Of a DNA stretch of 5,633 nucleotides, positions 4,993 to 5,633 are shown in pieces; the stretch's first letter is position 1, and every line of letters starts with the position of its first letter. The notes under the pieces are model-generated. The model was not told where the DNA came from. It saw only the letters and a program-made list of their open reading frames with translations, and did no database searches. Source of the DNA: Desulfobacca acetoxidans (GTDB lineage Bacteria > Desulfobacterota > Desulfobaccia > Desulfobaccales > 0-14-0-80-60-11); contig DYJG01000201.1 in NCBI GenBank assembly GCA_020723225.1, forward strand, positions 1 through 5,633. The letters run 5' to 3'. Position numbers and translations under genes: made by a program.

Positions 4993-5633
4993 ATGACCTT
5001 CAAAGACCGGGAAATCCAGGAATTACGGGAAGTGGCGCTGCGGGAAATCCAGGCCGCAGCCAATGCCGAGGACCTGGAACGCCTGCGGGTGAAATATCTG
5101 GGGCGTAAAGGGGCCTTAACCCAGATCCTGCGCAGTTTGGGGCAGTTGGACCCGGAATCGCGGCGCCGGGTGGGCCAGGAGGCCAACGCGGTGAAGCTGG
5201 CCCTGGAAGACGCCTTGGAACAGGCTTTAACCGCCCTGAAAACCGCGGCCCTGCAAGCCGCGGTCCCGGCCGTGGACGTCACCCTCCCGGGCCGCCGCCT
5301 GCCTCAAGGCCGGCTCCATCCCCTCACCCAGGTTAACCAGGAGGTCTGCGACATCTTCCTGCACCTGGGCTTCGAGACCGTGGAAGGCCCGGAGGTGGAG
5401 CTGGATTACTACAACTTCGAGGCCCTGAATATCCCCGCGGACCATCCCGCCCGGGACATGCAGGACACCTTCTACTTCAACGAGAAGGTGCTGCTCCGCA
5501 CCCATACCTCGCCCATGCAGATCCGCACCATGGAGAAACGGCGGCCGCCGGTGAGGGTCATCGCGCCGGGGCGGGTCTACCGCCGGGACTCCGACCTGAC
5601 CCACACCCCCATGTTCCACCAGGTGGAGGGATT
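4993..5633 (+). CDS. pheS: Phenylalanine--tRNA ligase alpha subunit (partial, 3' end outside window)
   Basis: The first 213 residues of PheRS alpha are present, of about 340 expected; the frame is open to the window edge. The N-terminal coiled-coil arm that contacts tRNA-Phe covers about 1-95 and includes LRVKYLGRKGALT (31-43). The catalytic domain then shows GFETVEGPEVE (126-136, motif 1), HPARDMQDTFY (151-161), RTHTSPMQ (169-176) and the motif 2 start, GRVYRRDSD to MFHQVEG (193-213). With the beta chain (pheT, expected next but not visible) it forms the heterotetramer that charges tRNA-Phe. ATG at 4993 gives an N-terminus of normal length. It has only GGA as a weak ribosome binding site because a palindrome ends 6 nt upstream. 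An in-frame GTG at 5032 has AGGAA (5018-5022) but would shorten the arm unusually. Confidence 0.96.
   Translation, partial: MTFKDREIQELREVALREIQAAANAEDLERLRVKYLGRKGALTQILRSLGQLDPESRRRVGQEANAVKLALEDALEQALTALKTAALQAAVPAVDVTLPGRRLPQGRLHPLTQVNQEVCDIFLHLGFETVEGPEVELDYYNFEALNIPADHPARDMQDTFYFNEKVLLRTHTSPMQIRTMEKRRPPVRVIAPGRVYRRDSDLTHTPMFHQVEG

Overview
The window carries one of the most conserved translation clusters in bacteria, read rightwards: thrS (threonyl-tRNA synthetase), infC (initiation factor IF3), rpmI (L35), rplT (L20) and the first 213 codons of pheS (phenylalanyl-tRNA synthetase alpha chain), which runs off the right edge. A leftward gene for an MltD-like lytic transglycosylase lies to the left, divergent from thrS. 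Coding DNA is GC-rich and codon use looks uniform, so none of the genes looks foreign. The gene order, an exported MltD-like enzyme (so a Gram-negative envelope) and an AUC-started infC fit a deltaproteobacterium-like organism (Desulfobacterota or Myxococcota relatives). That placement is inference; there is no rRNA here to fix it.

Layout. 1-300: no gene; a MITE-like inverted repeat (94-236) flanked by oppositely oriented heptamer repeats. 301-1290 (-): transglycosylase. 1291-1704: divergent gap with a second heptamer-type inverted element (1342-1469), a candidate thrS promoter (1520-1550) and a thrS leader ending in an intrinsic-terminator hairpin just before the thrS ribosome binding site. 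1705-3624: thrS. 3643-4152: infC, starting at AUC behind a near-perfect Shine-Dalgarno. 4153-4343: a third heptamer-type inverted element with a 12-bp perfect hairpin in its core. 4344-4541 rpmI and 4556-4909 rplT, 14 nt apart. 4925-4986: a 25-bp palindrome ending 6 nt before pheS. 4993-5633: pheS, partial.

How it works together. ThrRS and PheRS charge tRNAs, IF3 governs start-codon and subunit selection, and L35 and L20 join the 50S subunit, so the block supplies several parts of the translation machinery. The sequence suggests three separate control points: premature termination ahead of thrS, IF3 self-control through the AUC start of infC, and hairpins or repeats before rpmI and before pheS that could uncouple the downstream genes.

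I see no undescribed enzyme, defence or mobile system. The most unusual signal is in the gaps. Three of them hold elements of about 130-240 bp with different sequences but the same plan: imperfect inverted ends built of 7-bp units, or of short related repeats, around a unique core. A fourth gap holds a long palindrome.
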